This document shows, piece by piece, positions 1-8,196 of a stretch of 64,000 bases of DNA (position 1 is the first letter of the stretch; every line of letters starts with the position of its first letter). The stretch is taken from contig NZ_JAJUWT010000027.1 of NCBI RefSeq assembly GCF_021390395.1, positions 62,001 through 126,000 of the forward strand. The letters are read 5' to 3'. The translations under genes and the position numbers were made by a program. Source of the DNA: Saccharothrix sp. S26 (GTDB lineage Bacteria; Actinomycetota; Actinomycetes; Mycobacteriales; Pseudonocardiaceae). The notes below the pieces were generated by a model. It made no database searches. It was not told where the DNA came from and saw only the letters and a program-made list of their open reading frames with translations.

Positions 1-304
1 AGGCGGAGATCATCACGCCGACGTCCGCGCCCAGCGCCGACACCAGGTAGGCGACCGCCGGGGTGGGCAGCACGCCCGCGCGCAGCACGTCCGCGCCCGC
101 CGAGGTGAGGCCGGCCACCACGGCGGCCTCCAACATCTCGCCGCTGGCCCGCGGGTCGCGGCCGACCACCGCGACCGGCCGGTGCGAGCGGTCGTGCTCG
201 GCCAGCACCCGTGCCGCCGAGGCGGCGATGGACAGCGCGAGTTCCGGGGTCAGGTCCGCGTTGGCGAGACCGCGTACGCCGTCAGTGCCGAACAGCCGAG
301 CCAT
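1..304 (-). CDS. glmM: Phosphoglucosamine mutase, N-terminal part (cut by window edge)
   Basis: The 101 visible residues begin MARLFGTDGVRG, the hallmark N-terminus of GlmM, which converts glucosamine-6-phosphate to glucosamine-1-phosphate for peptidoglycan precursor synthesis in the cytoplasm. The catalytic-serine loop lies beyond the window edge. The ATG at 302-304 is preceded by GGAGG with a suitable spacer, which fixes the start. It follows rplM-rpsI on the same strand, separated by a strong terminator, the same order as in the mycobacterial ESX-4 neighbourhood (rplM-rpsI-glmM). Confidence 0.95.
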   Translation of the reverse strand, partial: MARLFGTDGVRGLANADLTPELALSIAASAARVLAEHDRSHRPVAVVGRDPRASGEMLEAAVVAGLTSAGADVLRAGVLPTPAVAYLVSALGADVGVMISA

Positions 305-332
305 GATCGCCGTGTCCTCCATGTACGCAGAA

Positions 333-394
333 CAAAAAGGGGGAGAAAACACTGCGGGAGCAGCAGTTCGACGAAGAACTGGCTGCTCCCGCAG
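333..394 (-). terminator. Intrinsic terminator after rpsI
   Basis: An 18-19 bp inverted repeat (352-369 with 376-394, 6-base loop, one bulged base) is followed on the minus strand by a T-rich run (about 333-349). It starts about 30 bases after the rpsI stop and separates rplM-rpsI from glmM. It is the most canonical rho-independent terminator in the window. Confidence 0.9.
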
Positions 395-424
395 GATGGT
401 GCTCGCTGAAACCCCGGAAGGAGG

Positions 425-1003
425 TCAGCGCTTGCTGTACTGAGGCGCCTTGCGGGCCTTCTTGAGGCCGTACTTCTTCCGCTCCTTGACCCGCGGGTCA
501 CGGGTGAGGAAGCCGGCCTTCTTCAGCACCGGGCGGTCCTCGGAGTCGACGGCGATCAGCGCACGCGCGATCGCGAGGCGCAGCGCACCGGCCTGGCCGG
601 TGGTGCCGCCGCCGCGCAGGTTCGCGATGACGTCGAACGTCTCCGGCTTCTCGGTCGTCACCAGGGGCTCGCGGATGAGCTGCTGGTGCACCTTGTTCGG
701 GAAGTAGTCCTCGAGGGACTTCCCGTTCAGGGTGAACTTGCCGGAGCCGGGGAGGAGCCGCACGCGGACGATGGCCTGCTTGCGCCGGCCGACGGTCTGC
801 GCGAGGTGGTGCGCACCCGCGTTCAGGGTGTGCCGCACGACGGGCGCGGCCTCGACCTCGGTGTCCTCGACCTCGGCGTCCAAGGTGTCGGCTTCGGTGG
901 CCTCCGCCTCCGTGGCCTCCGCCTCGACGGCTTCGGTCTCGACGGCGTCGAACTCGGCCTCAGGGGTCGTCACGTCGATGTCCTCGGTCTGCTGCTCGGT
1001 CAC
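425..1003 (-). CDS. rpsI: 30S ribosomal protein S9 with long acidic N-terminal extension
   Basis: Residues from about 64 to 192 are a full S9 (QTVGRRKQAIVRVRL near the start, C-terminal KKARKAPQYSKR tail that reaches the P-site tRNA). The first ~55 residues are an Ala/Glu/Thr/Val stretch with repeated EA and TEA units and almost no basic residues, unlike the compact S9 of most bacteria. The GTG start overlaps the rplM stop by four bases (GTGA), so the two are translationally coupled. The same codon bias runs through extension and core, so this is a genuine extension rather than a wrong start; no internal start with a good ribosome site is obvious. Confidence 0.97.
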   Translation of the reverse strand: MTEQQTEDIDVTTPEAEFDAVETEAVEAEATEAEATEADTLDAEVEDTEVEAAPVVRHTLNAGAHHLAQTVGRRKQAIVRVRLLPGSGKFTLNGKSLEDYFPNKVHQQLIREPLVTTEKPETFDVIANLRGGGTTGQAGALRLAIARALIAVDSEDRPVLKKAGFLTRDPRVKERKKYGLKKARKAPQYSKR

Positions 1004-1443
1004 TGGGCGACCTTCTTGATCTCGAACGGCTGCGGCTGCTGCGCAGCGTGCGGGTGGTTCGGGCCCGTGTAGACCTTGAGCTTGCCCGCGATCGCGCGGC
1101 CGAGGCGGTTCTTGGGCAGCATGCCCTTGATCGCCTTCTCGACCAGCCGGTCGGCGCGGGTGTCGAGCACCTCGCCGAACGAGCGCTGGCTCAGGCCGCC
1201 CGGAAAACCGGAGTGCCGGTACACGAACTCCTGATCACGCTTCTTGCCGGTCAACGCCACCTTGTCCGCGTTGATGACGATGACGAAGTCACCGGTGTCA
1301 ACGTGGGGGGCGTAAGTCGGCTTGTGCTTGCCGCGCAGCAGCGTCGCGGCCTGGGTGGCGAGCCGACCGAGCACCACGTCCTGGGCGTCGATCACGTGCC
1401 AGGTTCGGGTCACCTCGCCGGGCTTCGGGCTGTACGTGCGCAC
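1000..1443 (-). CDS. rplM: 50S ribosomal protein L13
   Basis: 147 residues, the normal L13 length, beginning MRTYSPKPGEVTRTWHVIDA, with the conserved KHKPTYAPHVDTGD and the KGMLPKNRLGR segment. L13 is an early-assembling protein of the large subunit. The GTG start at 1441-1443 is the first codon of the operon, about 120 bases downstream of a clear promoter at 1573-1602. It is coupled to rpsI by a GTGA overlap. Confidence 0.98.
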   Translation of the reverse strand: MRTYSPKPGEVTRTWHVIDAQDVVLGRLATQAATLLRGKHKPTYAPHVDTGDFVIVINADKVALTGKKRDQEFVYRHSGFPGGLSQRSFGEVLDTRADRLVEKAIKGMLPKNRLGRAIAGKLKVYTGPNHPHAAQQPQPFEIKKVAQ

Positions 1444-1572
1444 GGGTCTACCTCGTCGTCACTTGCGTCTGGGGTCATTGCGGCGGTTGCTCAGGCCAGA
1501 GACCCCAGGTGGGCAGAGGACCAGAACACGCGGCACGCATACTGCGCACCAGTTACCGCACAACAACGTAGG

Positions 1573-1602
1573 AAGATACCGGGTGGGGTCGGCGTGGGTC
1601 AA
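1573..1602 (-). promoter_or_regulatory. Promoter of rplM-rpsI
   Basis: Read on the minus strand: -35 TTGACC (1597-1602, preceded by TT), 18-base spacer, -10 TATCTT (1573-1578). The predicted transcript start near 1566 gives a leader of about 120 bases before the rplM GTG. The same -35, spacer length and -10 occur upstream of rpsL. Confidence 0.7.
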
Positions 1603-1635
1603 AACGGGGCCCCCGAACCGGCTCTGAACACGCAC

Positions 1636-1668
1636 GTGGCCCCGGAACCTCGAGGTTCCCGGGGCCAC
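1636..1668 (-). terminator. Terminator after the esxT-like gene
   Basis: A near-perfect 16/17 bp inverted repeat with one bulged base begins about 28 bases after the WXG100 gene ending at 1696 and lies just before the rplM promoter. No T-run follows, as is common for high-GC actinobacterial terminators. It insulates the secretion locus from the ribosomal operon. Confidence 0.7.
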
Positions 1669-1695
1669 GCGGGGGTCACGCGGAAGTGACCGGAG

Positions 1696-1986
1696 TCACC
1701 AGCGAGCGGCGTTCTTCGACTCCGCGGCCTGGTAGGCGTCGGTCGCCGACTGCACGGCCGTACCGATCTGGGCCAGCACCTGCTGGAGGCCGGCGGCGGA
1801 CTCGTCCCACGCGCGCTGGGCGGCCTGGTAGTTCTCCGACGCGCCACCGCCCCACTGGGCGATGACGGGCGCGAGGCGCTGCTTCAGGTTGTCCAGCTCG
1901 GACTGGATCTTGCCGGCCTGGTTGGTGATGTCACCGGCGGCGCTGCTCAGCGAGCCGAAGTCGACCTTGATCTGGTTGGTGTCCAT
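1696..1986 (-). CDS. esxT: WXG100 protein, EsxT-like (small T7SS substrate)
   Basis: 96 residues, the standard WXG100 length. Predicted helix-turn-helix hairpin with the W-x-G turn at W45-G-G47 and a C-terminal Y85-x-x-x-E89 export signal. WXG100 proteins leave the cell as dimers through the type VII channel and often activate EccC. By position (next to rplM, downstream of a second WXG100 gene and an Rv3446c-like gene) it corresponds to esxT of ESX-4. Its partner is most likely the adjacent 103-residue protein. The symbol is assigned by synteny, not by sequence search. Confidence 0.88.
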   Translation of the reverse strand: MDTNQIKVDFGSLSSAAGDITNQAGKIQSELDNLKQRLAPVIAQWGGGASENYQAAQRAWDESAAGLQQVLAQIGTAVQSATDAYQAAESKNAARW

Positions 1987-2061
1987 GGTCTCCCCTTGGA
2001 GGTGAAGTCAGAAAGAGAAGGAAAAGCGAAAGGAACGGAAACGAGGCGCGAATGCGAAGCG

Positions 2062-2373
2062 TCAGCCACCGAGGCGGTTGGTGATCGCCGACATCTCCTG
2101 CGCCTGCTCCTCTTCCTGCTGGACGTAGGTCTGCGCGCTGCCGTCCATCTGGTCGGCGATGTCGAGCAGGGCCTTCTGCAGCTTGTCGGCGTCCTCGCGG
2201 AAGCGCTCCATCAGCTTCTGGAACGCGAGGGCGGCGCCACCGCTCCACGCGCTGGACAGGCCGTCGATCGTGTTGCCGAGCTGACCCAGGACGCCCTGCA
2301 CGTTGTTGTTGGTGCTCACGATGTCCTTGGCGGCATCGAAGAGCTCCTGTGATCCAGTCTCGTAACCGGCCAT
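2062..2373 (-). CDS. esxU: WXG100 protein, EsxU-like (small T7SS substrate)
   Basis: 103 residues with W43-S-G45 in the turn and Y83-V-Q-Q-E87, a YxxxE secretion motif near the C-terminus, so both partners of this pair carry an export-type signal. A Glu-rich patch (residues 87-92) follows the tyrosine. It lies 75 bases upstream of the EsxT-like gene in the same direction, the usual arrangement for genes encoding a heterodimer. The 147 bases in front of it separate it from the 140-residue gene upstream and may hold a promoter, but I cannot point to a convincing one. Confidence 0.88.
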   Translation of the reverse strand: MAGYETGSQELFDAAKDIVSTNNNVQGVLGQLGNTIDGLSSAWSGGAALAFQKLMERFREDADKLQKALLDIADQMDGSAQTYVQQEEEQAQEMSAITNRLGG

Positions 2374-2520
2374 TTGGGTGCGACCCCCTTGGTAGATGAG
2401 ATCAGGCGTTCTCGCTTGGTACGCCCCTTACGACGCAGACCTTGCCATGTCCGGTTCCACGCTGTCCCGACTTCTTCGGAAGTCGTTGCGGGTGTAAACG
2501 CAGCCGGTGCCCAACCGCGC

Positions 2521-2943
2521 TCAGTAGAGGATTCGCGCTTGCGAAAAGTCCTCGTCATCGCCCCTTTCGGGGGGAAGTTGACCGCTCGGGCCAGCCACCG
2601 CGCGGGAACCGAGCACGGGAGGCGGCGGAACCGAATTTGCATTCGCGTCCGTTTGCTCTCGCGATTTCTCCGGCGCGAGCAGTTCGGCGCTCGGCGGCAA
2701 CTCCTCCACGGGCAGGCCGCGGTGCTGCCGGAACCCGGTGGCGACCCGCTGCACGTCCGGCGACGTGGGCGCGTGCGCGTCGGGCCGGACCTGCCGGGCC
2801 CTGGCCCGCTCGGCGAGCTGCCGGTTGCGCTCGCGCTGGGCCGCGCCCTTCTCGCCCGCGGCGGCCGCCGCGCGCCTGCCCCTGGTCACCGCCGCGTCGA
2901 GGTCGGCGCGGAACCGGGCGAAGACCTCCGGGATGCCGGTCAT
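2521..2943 (-). CDS. Unrecognised charged protein of the ESX-4 locus
   Basis: 140 residues from the ATG at 2941-2943, preceded by GTGGGGA at correct spacing; a GTG at 2953-2955 would add four residues but has no ribosome site. Residues 1-60 are Arg/Ala/Glu-rich and probably helical (EKGAAQRERNRQLAERARAR); the rest is Pro-rich and probably disordered. No signal peptide, membrane helix or WXG motif. It starts 15 bases after the Rv3446c-like gene and so is probably co-transcribed with it, suggesting a chaperone-, adaptor- or substrate-like role in secretion. I do not recognise the family. Confidence 0.7.
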   Translation of the reverse strand: MTGIPEVFARFRADLDAAVTRGRRAAAAAGEKGAAQRERNRQLAERARARQVRPDAHAPTSPDVQRVATGFRQHRGLPVEELPPSAELLAPEKSREQTDANANSVPPPPVLGSRAVAGPSGQLPPERGDDEDFSQARILY

Positions 2944-2958
2944 CACAGTCCCCACTGC

Positions 2959-4758
2959 TCACTTGGTCACGGTCAGCGTGCCGACCACCTGCTCGCACGC
3001 GGGACGGACCCGCTCGCGCCCGTCCTGCGGGTACTGGCACCCGACGCTGACCTGGACGTCGTCCTGGAACAGCACGTACCAGTCGATGACGGCCGACCCC
3101 GCCTGTTCCCGGTAGTAAACGACATCCTTGGCGGCGAAGTCCGCGGAAGGGTCGAAATCGGACACGTTCTCGCGCTGGTCGTACTGGCCGCGCAGCTCGC
3201 CCTCGGCCCGTCCCCGGTCCTGCGTGGCGTTGTAGTTGAGCAGCCGCTCCTCCACCGCGATGACGTCCAGCTCGGAGCCGGGCGACTCCGGTTTGAGCAG
3301 CACCTTGCGGGTCTCGACCTGGCCGCCGGTCTGCTGCCAGCCGCTCGGCGCGACGAAGCTGTAGTCGTACTGCGCGATGGTCTTGCCCTCCGCGGCGGAC
3401 GAGCTCGTGGCGGGCGTGGTCGGCCCGCCGTCGATGTCGTCGTCCCTGCTCAACGCGTACGCCACGGACGCGCCGATGACGGCGACCACCACGACGACGG
3501 CCGTCACGAGCAGCGGCACGCGGCTGCGGCGCGGCGGCACGGGCGGGGGCACGGGCGGCGGGTAGTAGGACGGCTGCGGGAAACCGGTGGGCGGCGAGGG
3601 TGGCGTGATCCGCCGGGTGATCTTGCGGGTCTGGTTGTCGGTGATCTTCCGGGTGACGTCGCCCTGGCCGGCGGGCAGCGCGCCGGTGCGCAACGGGTCC
3701 ACGCTGACCGCCCGCAACGCGCCCCGCGCCACCACGGTCTCCGGCTGGTCGATGCTCGTGGGCACCACGCCCGACTGCTCCAGCACCAGGCGCGCCACCA
3801 GCGGGATGCGGCTGGACCCGCCGACCAGGAACACGCCGGCGAGGCCCCGCGGGTCCAGGCCCGCGTCGGCCACCGCGCCCGCCACCAGCGCGGCGGCCCG
3901 GGTGAGCGGGGTGCTGATCAGCCGTTCCAGGTCGGTCCGGGTGACGTGGGCGTCCGGGAACGGCGGCGGCATGGGCACGTCGGTGTAGGCGTGCCGGGAC
4001 AGCGTCTCCTTCGCGCCGCGCACGTCCTGGCGCAGCACCCGGCGCTTGCGGCGGTCGGCCAGCTCCCGGCCCTCCACGAGCTGCCGCCACGCCTGCGGTT
4101 CGCCGGGCGAGACCAGCGAGCCGATGTGCTCCAGCAGCGCCTGGTCGACGTCCGCGCCGCCGAAGCCCGGGTCGCCCTTGGTGGCCAGCACCCGGAACGT
4201 GCCGCCCTGGCGGGCCACCACGCTGGCGTCGACCGTGCCGCCGCCGAGGTCGAGCACGGCCAGCGCCGCGCCGTCCGGGATGGCGTGGGTCGCCGAGTGG
4301 AACACCGCCGCCGCGACCGGCTCCGGGACCAGCCGGACCTCCTGGCCCAGGCCCCGTGCGGCCCGCAACAGCACCCTGGTGCGGATCGCACCCCAGTCGG
4401 CCGGGTGGGTGAGCACGAGCAGGTCGACCCGAGCGCCGCCGGCCACGCGCCGCGCCTCGTCCACGGCCCTGGTCAGCACGGCGCGCACCACGTCGACGAC
4501 CGGCAGCACGCTCGTGCCGAGCAGCAGCTCGCCCTCGTCGATGCGGCGCTTGGGGTGCGGCTCGTAGCGGGACGGGTCCACCGCCGCCTGGCGCTCGGCC
4601 TCCTGCCCGACGAACAGCGTGCCGTCGGCCGCCGCGAACACCGCGGAGGGCACGATCGGCTGGCCGTCGACCACGACGACCTGCGGTTCCCCGCCGTGCC
4701 GCGACAGGGCGACGCAAGTGCTGGACGTGCCGAAGTCCACCGCCACGTGCAAGCTCAT
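2959..4758 (-). CDS. Hsp70-type ATPase fused to a T7SS-associated extracytoplasmic domain (Rv3446c-like)
   Basis: 599 residues. Residues 1-390 are a DnaK-like nucleotide-binding domain: phosphate-1 motif DFGTSST (9-15), phosphate-2 motif LDLGGGTVD (169-177), and an adenosine-type VFLVGGSSRIP segment. There is no substrate-binding domain; instead a Pro-rich linker (PPVPPPVPP) leads to a single membrane helix at about 412-436 and a ~150-residue C-terminal domain with two Cys, resembling the family named type VII secretion-associated protein, Rv3446c. It lies where Rv3446c does in ESX-4. An ATP-driven cytoplasmic head with an external tail suggests a sensor or assembly factor for the secreton; the exact role is unknown. 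Confidence 0.85.
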   Translation of the reverse strand: MSLHVAVDFGTSSTCVALSRHGGEPQVVVVDGQPIVPSAVFAAADGTLFVGQEAERQAAVDPSRYEPHPKRRIDEGELLLGTSVLPVVDVVRAVLTRAVDEARRVAGGARVDLLVLTHPADWGAIRTRVLLRAARGLGQEVRLVPEPVAAAVFHSATHAIPDGAALAVLDLGGGTVDASVVARQGGTFRVLATKGDPGFGGADVDQALLEHIGSLVSPGEPQAWRQLVEGRELADRRKRRVLRQDVRGAKETLSRHAYTDVPMPPPFPDAHVTRTDLERLISTPLTRAAALVAGAVADAGLDPRGLAGVFLVGGSSRIPLVARLVLEQSGVVPTSIDQPETVVARGALRAVSVDPLRTGALPAGQGDVTRKITDNQTRKITRRITPPSPPTGFPQPSYYPPPVPPPVPPRRSRVPLLVTAVVVVVAVIGASVAYALSRDDDIDGGPTTPATSSSAAEGKTIAQYDYSFVAPSGWQQTGGQVETRKVLLKPESPGSELDVIAVEERLLNYNATQDRGRAEGELRGQYDQRENVSDFDPSADFAAKDVVYYREQAGSAVIDWYVLFQDDVQVSVGCQYPQDGRERVRPACEQVVGTLTVTK

Positions 4759-4832
4759 CCGTCATCCCCTCGTCGGCCGGGGCGGGCCTGCATATGCATA
4801 CCCCACCGGACCGACGGTGCGCCGCCGCCCCG

Positions 4833-7583
4833 TCACGGCAGCTCCACCGCCTTGGCCCGGACGCGGTCGGCGGCGGCGTGGCCGAGGTCGTCCAGCACGG
4901 ACACCGCCTCCGACCACACCCGCAGCGCCGCGTCGCGGTCGCCCGAGGCGGTGAGGGTGTCGCCCAGCCGGTCCAGCGTCAGGGCCTCCTCGTAGCGGTC
5001 GCCGATGGACCGGTACATCGTCAGGGCGATGTCGTAGCTGCGCACCGCGTCGGCGAGGTTGCCGAGGTGGTGGTGGATGTAGCCCAGGCTGTCCCAGATG
5101 ACCGCCTCGCCCGACACGTCGCCGGTGTCGCGGTGCAGCGCCAACGCCCGCAGGCAGTGGTCCAGCGCGGTGCGGTGGTCGCCCAGCAGGGCGTGCAGCC
5201 AGCCGACCGCGTTGAGCGTGCGGCGGTACAGCACGGCGTCACCCAGCTCGTCGGCGATCTCCAACGCCTGCCGCGCGTGGCTGAGCGCCTCGACGTGCTT
5301 GCCGTCGTCCTCGTGCAGGACGCCGAGGTCGCCGTGGAGGTTGGCCTGGCCGCGCCGGTCGCCGGTGGCACGCGCCGAGGCCAGCGCCCGCTCGAAGTGC
5401 GACTCCGCCTCCTCGAAGTCCCCCAGCACGACGTGGATGCGGCCCAGCCCCCGGTGCGCGGTCATCAGCGCCACCTCGTCGCCGAGCCGGCGCGCCGAGT
5501 CGAGGGCCGCCCGGTGGCACCGCAACGCCTCCTGCCAGTACCCGCGCCGACCGCAGAACGACGTCAGCCACGCGGTGAGCCGCCAGGTGTGGCCGTCGAA
5601 GCCGTGCCGGGACGCGTGCTCCACCATGCCGAACACCGTGGCCTTCTCCAGCTCCAGCCAGGCCAGCGCGTCGTCGCGGTCGGCGGCCCCGGCGACGACC
5701 ACGTCCGGCAGGCGTGGGTCGAGCGGTACCTCGGTGTCGCGGTAGGGGGCGCGCACGGACTCGACCTCCCGCACCGAGTGCAGGTAGTGGTCGAGCAGGC
5801 GGTGGACGGCGGCGCGGCGGGCGGGTCCGTCGACGCGCTCGACGACGACCTCGCGGGCGTAGGCGTGCACGAGGTCGTGCAGGGAGAAGCGGCTCGGTCG
5901 GTGCTCGACCAGCAGGTTCACCGCGCTCAGCTCGCGCAGGCAGGCCCGCGCCTCGCGCACCGCGACGCCCGCCAGGCTCGCCGCGGCCGGCACCGTCACC
6001 TCGGGGCCGGGGTGCAGGCCCAGCAGCTCGAACAGCCGGCGGGCGGCCGGGGTGAGCCGCTCGCACGACCACGAGATGACGGCCTTGACGCTGGCCGCCT
6101 CGTCACCGGTGTCGAGCGCGTCCAGCCGGGTGCGCTCGTTGGCGAGTTCGGCGGCCAGCGCGCCCAGCGGGAACTCCGGGTGCGCCGCGGCCCGCGCGGC
6201 GACCACCGCCAACGCCAGCGGCAGGCCGGCGCAGTGCGCCACCACGTCCCGCGCGGCCCCCGGCTCGGCCGCGACCCGGTCCGCGCCGAGCTGCCGCTCC
6301 AGCAGCGCGAACGCGTCGGCGTCGGCCAGCACGCCCAGCGCCAGCGGCCGGGCACCTTCGCGCACGATCAGCCCGTCCAGCCGGCGGCGGCTGGTCACCA
6401 CCGCGACGCAGCCCGGACCGCTGGGCAGCAGCGGCCGGACCTGCTCGCTGTCGCCCGCGTTGTCCAGCACCACGAGCACCCGCCGGTCCGCGGTCGAGCT
6501 GCGGTACAGGCCGATCAGCTCGTCCTGCGTCGACGGCATCCGCTCCCGCGCCACGCCCAGCGCGCCGAGGAAACCCCGCAACGCCTCACCGGGGTCCACC
6601 GGCGCGCCGCTCGGGTCGAACCCGCGCAGGTCGACGTAGAGCTGCCCGTCCGGGAACCGGTCGCCGTGCCGGGCCGCCCAGTGCAACGCCAACGCCGTCT
6701 TGCCGATGCCGGCCGCGCCGTCGACCGCGGAGATCACCACGGCCCCGCCGCCACCGCTCCCCGACGCCGAGTCGACCAGCTCCGCCAACGCGGCCAGCTC
6801 GCGGCCCCGGCCCACGAAGAACCGGGTGCGCACGGGCAGTTGCCGCGGCACGGGCACGGTGGACCCGGCCGACGCGGTCTGCTCGGAGGTCAGGATCCGC
6901 TGGTACAGCTCCTGCAACCGCGGCGCCGGGTCGACGCCCAGCTCCTCGACCAGCCTGGTGCGCAACGCGTGGTAGGTCGCCAGCGCCTCGGCCCGCTGGT
7001 CGGAGCGGGCCAGCGCCAGCATGAGCTGACCTGAGAACCTCTCCCGCAACGGGTGCCGCGCGGTCAACGCGCGCAGCTCGACGACCAGCTCACCCGCGCG
7101 GCCCGCGTCCAGGTCGGCGTCGATCCGCCGTTCCAGCGCGGTCAGCCGCTCCTCCAGCAGCGGCGCCACGTCCTCGGCGTGCAGCACGTCCGACCGCACG
7201 TCGGACAACGGGTCGCCGCGCCACAGCGCCAACGCCTCGGCGAAGCGCCCCTCGGCCACCAGCTCGCGGAACCGGTCCACGTCCAGCGCGCCCGGCGCGA
7301 CCTCGGCCAGGTAGCCGTTCGTGGTCGTGCGCACCACGTTCGCCTCGCCCAACGCCTGCCTCAGCCGCCGCACCACCATGTGCAACGTGGCCCTGGCGCG
7401 ATCCCGGTTCGGCGCGTCGCCGTCCCACAACCGGTCCACCAGCTCGTCCACCGGCACCGGCCGGTTCGCGCGCAACAACAGCAGCGCCAACAACAACCTG
7501 GCCCGACCGGCGGGTACCGGCACGGCCACGTCCCCGTGCCACACCTCCAGCGGACCGAGGACGGCGAACCGCGGCACCGTCAC
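4833..7583 (-). CDS. SARP/AfsR-family regulator 1 (wHTH-BTAD, NB-ARC, TPR)
   Basis: 916 residues. Winged-helix DNA-binding domain (about 1-95) and bacterial transcriptional activation domain (about 98-235), then an NB-ARC/STAND ATPase with P-loop GAAGIGKT near 290 and hhGRExEL-type entry (FVGRGRELAAL), then TPR repeats from about 640 to the end. Such proteins bind direct repeats at promoters, with ATP/ADP state and TPR ligand binding controlling activity. The GTG at 7581-7583 overlaps the stop of the decayed copy upstream (GTGA) and has AGGGG at good spacing; a GTG six bases upstream is less well placed. It ends 74 bases before the Rv3446c-like gene on the same strand, so read-through into the substrate genes is possible. 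Confidence 0.88.
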   Translation of the reverse strand: MTVPRFAVLGPLEVWHGDVAVPVPAGRARLLLALLLLRANRPVPVDELVDRLWDGDAPNRDRARATLHMVVRRLRQALGEANVVRTTTNGYLAEVAPGALDVDRFRELVAEGRFAEALALWRGDPLSDVRSDVLHAEDVAPLLEERLTALERRIDADLDAGRAGELVVELRALTARHPLRERFSGQLMLALARSDQRAEALATYHALRTRLVEELGVDPAPRLQELYQRILTSEQTASAGSTVPVPRQLPVRTRFFVGRGRELAALAELVDSASGSGGGGAVVISAVDGAAGIGKTALALHWAARHGDRFPDGQLYVDLRGFDPSGAPVDPGEALRGFLGALGVARERMPSTQDELIGLYRSSTADRRVLVVLDNAGDSEQVRPLLPSGPGCVAVVTSRRRLDGLIVREGARPLALGVLADADAFALLERQLGADRVAAEPGAARDVVAHCAGLPLALAVVAARAAAHPEFPLGALAAELANERTRLDALDTGDEAASVKAVISWSCERLTPAARRLFELLGLHPGPEVTVPAAASLAGVAVREARACLRELSAVNLLVEHRPSRFSLHDLVHAYAREVVVERVDGPARRAAVHRLLDHYLHSVREVESVRAPYRDTEVPLDPRLPDVVVAGAADRDDALAWLELEKATVFGMVEHASRHGFDGHTWRLTAWLTSFCGRRGYWQEALRCHRAALDSARRLGDEVALMTAHRGLGRIHVVLGDFEEAESHFERALASARATGDRRGQANLHGDLGVLHEDDGKHVEALSHARQALEIADELGDAVLYRRTLNAVGWLHALLGDHRTALDHCLRALALHRDTGDVSGEAVIWDSLGYIHHHLGNLADAVRSYDIALTMYRSIGDRYEEALTLDRLGDTLTASGDRDAALRVWSEAVSVLDDLGHAAADRVRAKAVELP

Positions 7584-8080
7584 GCCCACCCACCCCTCAC
7601 GCGCACCAGAGCAGCTCCCGTGCCACGTCGGCCGTCGGCGAGCCGGCCGAGCACCGGCAACGTCCTGGCCTCGTCGGACCGGTAGCCGTGCCGCCGCACC
7701 GCCAACGCCGCCTCGGCCGCCGACCGCGCCGCCGCCTCGTCACCGTGCACCCGGCGCACCTCGGCCGACACCGCCAGTGCTCGCGCGCCGACCATCCGCG
7801 CGCCCATGGTCGAGACCGGCTCCACGGCGCGGTCGACGGTCCACGGCGCCGCCGCGTCGCCAGGGTCCGCCGCGGCCACGCCGACCAGCGCGTGCACCTC
7901 GCCGAGCCGGCAACCGCTCTCGGCGGCGGCACGCAGCGCGAACCAGCTCGTCGGCCGGCACCGGGCGGATGGCGTGCGGCGGCAGGATCGCCGGCGACAG
8001 GCGGGCCCGGCCGGCACCGCGATCCGCTCGCCGCCGTGCCACACCTCGAGCGGGCCGGGGACGTCGAGCCTGGTCGTCAT
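7580..8080 (-). pseudogene. Decayed SARP/AfsR regulator (N-terminal fragment joined to a TPR-like tail)
   Basis: An open frame of 166 codons starts MTTRLDVPGPLEVWHGG, matching the first ~27 residues of the intact neighbours, then loses homology. A second frame continues the match (ARLSPAILPPHAIRPVPADELV), so there is a frameshift in the DNA-binding domain. The rest of that domain, the BTAD and the whole NB-ARC are gone. The final ~110 residues (AARSAAEAALAVRRHGYRSDEAR) look like the C-terminal TPR tail of a large regulator. Whether the short frame is still translated is open; its stop codon still overlaps the start of regulator 1. Confidence 0.7.
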
Positions 8081-8196
8081 GGCCCTCCTTGCCGCGCCAG
8101 CTTACCGAGACGAGCGGCTCGCCCCACCGGTCCGCCGACGCGGGGCAGCCCGACCGCCGCACCCCCGGCGGCCGTCCGGACGTCGTCGCCGGGCGG

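Noticed and set aside
2374..4995. 873-residue open frame on the plus strand
   Set aside because: Antisense shadow of the Hsp70-like gene; composition is Arg/Ala/His-rich with no domain, while the minus strand encodes recognised motifs.
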